A stretch of DNA of 8,096 nt from Chthoniobacterales bacterium (GTDB lineage Bacteria; Verrucomicrobiota; Verrucomicrobiia; Chthoniobacterales; UBA10450). The notes below the pieces were generated by a model. The model was not told the origin of the DNA. It saw only the letters and a list, made by a program, of their open reading frames with translations, and ran no database searches. This document shows, in pieces, positions 6,862 to 8,096 of the stretch. The stretch is from assembly GCA_013697365.1 (NCBI GenBank), contig JACCXA010000088.1:1-8096 (forward strand). The letters run 5' to 3'. A program made the position numbers and the translations under genes. The stretch's first letter is position 1. Each line of letters begins with the position of its first letter.

Positions 6862-7887
6862 ATGACACCGCTCCTTACGGTCAATCTGCTGCGTGCTCTT
6901 TTCGTGACGTTTTGCGCCACGGTTGGAGGCATCGTCGGCGTCGAGGTGCAGCAGAACGCTTTGCCCGGGGTGCTCATCGGAATTCTCTTCGGTTTGTGCG
7001 TCGTGCTCGCGGATCGCCTGCTGAAGGGCTTTTCGCTTCGCGCATTTTCCTCTGCCACTTTTGGCCTCCTCCTCGGTCTGGCTTTCGCCAATCTGCTCAT
7101 GGCTTCCGACGTCCTGCGCTATCAGCCGGAAACGACCCAGTGGGCGGCCCGGCTCATTGTCTACTGCACTTTCGCCTACCTCGGCATGATGCTCGCCATG
7201 CGCAGCAACCGCGACGAATTCTCGCTCATTATTCCGTATGTGCGTTTCTCGCGCGAGACGACAGAGCATGAGCCGCTCGTCGTCGACACCAATGTGATCA
7301 TCGATGGGCGCATCGCCGACCTCTGCGCGACAGGCTTTCTAAGTCGCGCCCTGATCGTGCCCCGCTTTGTGCTGGCCGAGTTGCAGACGCTGGCGGATTC
7401 GCGCGACCCAATCAAGAGAGAGCGCGGGCGGCGAGGGCTGGACGTTCTGAATCAGTTGCAGCAATCGCGCGAGATAGAATTGACGATCAACGACACGACG
7501 GGCGACACAGATCTGGAGACGGACGCGCGACTGGTTCGGACCGCGAAGTTTTTCCAGGCGCGTCTGCTCACGAACGACAACGCACTCTGCCAGGTGGCGC
7601 GACTCCAGCAGGTACCCGCCCTTAATCTTAACGATCTCGCGCGGGCGTTGCGGCCCACGGTGGTAGCCGGCGATGAACTGGACTTGAGTTTAATGAAGGA
7701 GGGCCGGGAAGCGCATCAGGCAGTCGGGTATCTGCCGGACGGAACCATGATCGTGGTAAATCACGCGCGGACCTCACTAGGCAAGACTGCCACCGTGGTT
7801 GTCTCGAGTGCGCTTCAGACCGCCGCAGGTCGACTGATCTTTGCGGAGCTAAAAGGAAACGGACAAAAGCGGCCGCAGGTTTTGTAG
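6862..7887 (+). CDS. Membrane-anchored PIN-TRAM domain protein (YacL-like)
   Basis: Predicted ribonuclease-fold protein of 341 residues resembling Bacillus YacL. The N-terminus has four hydrophobic segments (about 9-27, 34-50, 64-81, 95-112), the layout of the YacL membrane region. A PIN domain follows (about 138-260) with its acidic residues in place: D142 in VVDTNVIIDGRI, E173 in VLAELQTLAD, D221 in TDARLV and D239 in LLTNDNAL. The C-terminus (about 266-332; GDELDLSLMKEGREAHQAVG through TATVVVSSAL) is a TRAM RNA-binding domain. In this family the PIN fold is expected to cut RNA, but the substrate is not established. Start ATG 6862 is the base after the mlaD stop, with GAGAGG at 6846-6851 as ribosome site, so it is likely translationally coupled to mlaD. 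All acidic residues are intact. Whether it has any role in lipid transport is unknown. Confidence 0.92.
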   Translation: MTPLLTVNLLRALFVTFCATVGGIVGVEVQQNALPGVLIGILFGLCVVLADRLLKGFSLRAFSSATFGLLLGLAFANLLMASDVLRYQPETTQWAARLIVYCTFAYLGMMLAMRSNRDEFSLIIPYVRFSRETTEHEPLVVDTNVIIDGRIADLCATGFLSRALIVPRFVLAELQTLADSRDPIKRERGRRGLDVLNQLQQSREIELTINDTTGDTDLETDARLVRTAKFFQARLLTNDNALCQVARLQQVPALNLNDLARALRPTVVAGDELDLSLMKEGREAHQAVGYLPDGTMIVVNHARTSLGKTATVVVSSALQTAAGRLIFAELKGNGQKRPQVL

Positions 7888-7922
7888 GCGCAGCAGTCAG
7901 CTTCGCCTCTTGCGAAACCCGA

Positions 7923-7937
7923 GAAGCTGGCAGCTTC
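7923..7937. repeat. Short perfect hairpin after the PIN-TRAM gene
   Basis: GAAGCT (7923-7928) pairs exactly with AGCTTC (7932-7937) around a 3-base loop GGC, 36 bases after the PIN-TRAM stop codon. There is no T-run behind it (the next bases are C-rich), so it is at best a weak or factor-dependent end signal for the cluster. A 6-bp stem can also arise by chance. Confidence 0.25.
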
Positions 7938-7938
7938 C

Positions 7939-8094
7939 CCGCTCGCTCGACGGTTGGAGGAGGCGCTCGAAGCCAGCCAGACGCCGGCGGATCTCGAGGC
8001 GTTTGTCGCTCACATCCAGGCTGATCATGTTCCGCATGCCGCCATTTTGGACTGCACTTCAAGCGCCGAGTTGACAGCGCAATACCCGTGTTGA
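7939..8094 (+). pseudogene. Fragment resembling the homoserine dehydrogenase part of bifunctional aspartokinase/homoserine dehydrogenase
   Basis: The frame in phase with base 7939 reads LARRLEEALEASQTPADLEA, then FVAHIQADHVPHAAILDCTSSAELTAQYPC and a TGA at 8092-8094. The stretch ending in DCTSS (8050-8064) followed by a QY a few residues later resembles the NAD-binding region of ThrA/MetL homoserine dehydrogenase (recalled E. coli ThrA pattern: VDCTSS...DQYADF), an enzyme of threonine and methionine synthesis. The Rossmann-fold start and the whole aspartokinase half are absent: the PIN-TRAM stop lies only about 50 bases upstream in the same frame. The TGA falls where family members often have a Trp or another residue before a Leu, so a TGG to TGA change is conceivable. 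It could be a decayed gene, a remnant left by rearrangement, or a chimeric or error-prone contig end. The right edge prevents a decision. Confidence 0.5.
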
Positions 8095-8096
8095 CT

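Noticed and set aside
6586..7269. 227-residue minus-strand open frame across the mlaD/PIN-TRAM junction
   Set aside because: Both plus-strand genes there have clear domains; the antisense product shows no motif.
7628..8062. 144-residue minus-strand open frame at the right end
   Set aside because: It mirrors the TRAM domain and the homoserine dehydrogenase-like fragment; Pro/Arg-rich with no domain.

Overview
The window reads as a stretch of ordinary bacterial chromosome from a moderately GC-rich diderm, possibly a member of Verrucomicrobiota (Chthoniobacterales-like soil lineages). That placement is an inference from three things: the ClpC sequence, a three-gene MlaE/MlaF/MlaD set preceded by a small conserved-looking protein, and a YacL-like PIN-TRAM protein. 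No 16S rRNA or ribosomal protein is present to confirm it. I see no rRNA, tRNA, CRISPR array, insertion sequence or prophage gene.

Layout. Bases 1-2396 (+) hold almost all of clpC, a AAA+ unfoldase that works with ClpP; only about 30 N-terminal residues lie off the left edge. Pointing towards it on the minus strand is a two-gene unit: a lipoprotein of unknown function (3847-3347) whose end overlaps a XerC/XerD-type tyrosine recombinase (3363-2440). A 114-bp divergent intergenic region (3848-3961) separates this unit from a plus-strand gene cluster. That cluster runs: an 87-residue protein of unknown function (3962-4225), the MlaE-family permease (4254-5048), the MlaF-family ATPase (5064-5867), the MlaD-family MCE protein (5942-6861) and a membrane-anchored PIN-TRAM protein (6862-7887). 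Gaps are 28, 15, 74 and 0 bp, so co-transcription is likely. The last 200 bases hold a fragment resembling the homoserine dehydrogenase half of a bifunctional aspartokinase/homoserine dehydrogenase, with no visible beginning and an in-frame stop.

How the genes work together. MlaE and MlaF should form an inner-membrane ABC complex. MlaD, anchored by one N-terminal helix, should present its MCE ring in the periplasm for phospholipid movement between the membranes. MlaB and MlaC partners are not encoded here. The PIN-TRAM gene starts on the base after the mlaD stop, which suggests translational coupling, but a functional link between a predicted ribonuclease and lipid transport is only a guess.

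The main anomalies are a one-base frame break inside the MlaD membrane helix (about 6001-6012), a perfect 8-bp inverted repeat in the mlaF-mlaD gap, and the broken homoserine dehydrogenase-like tail. No clearly new defence or mobile system is visible.
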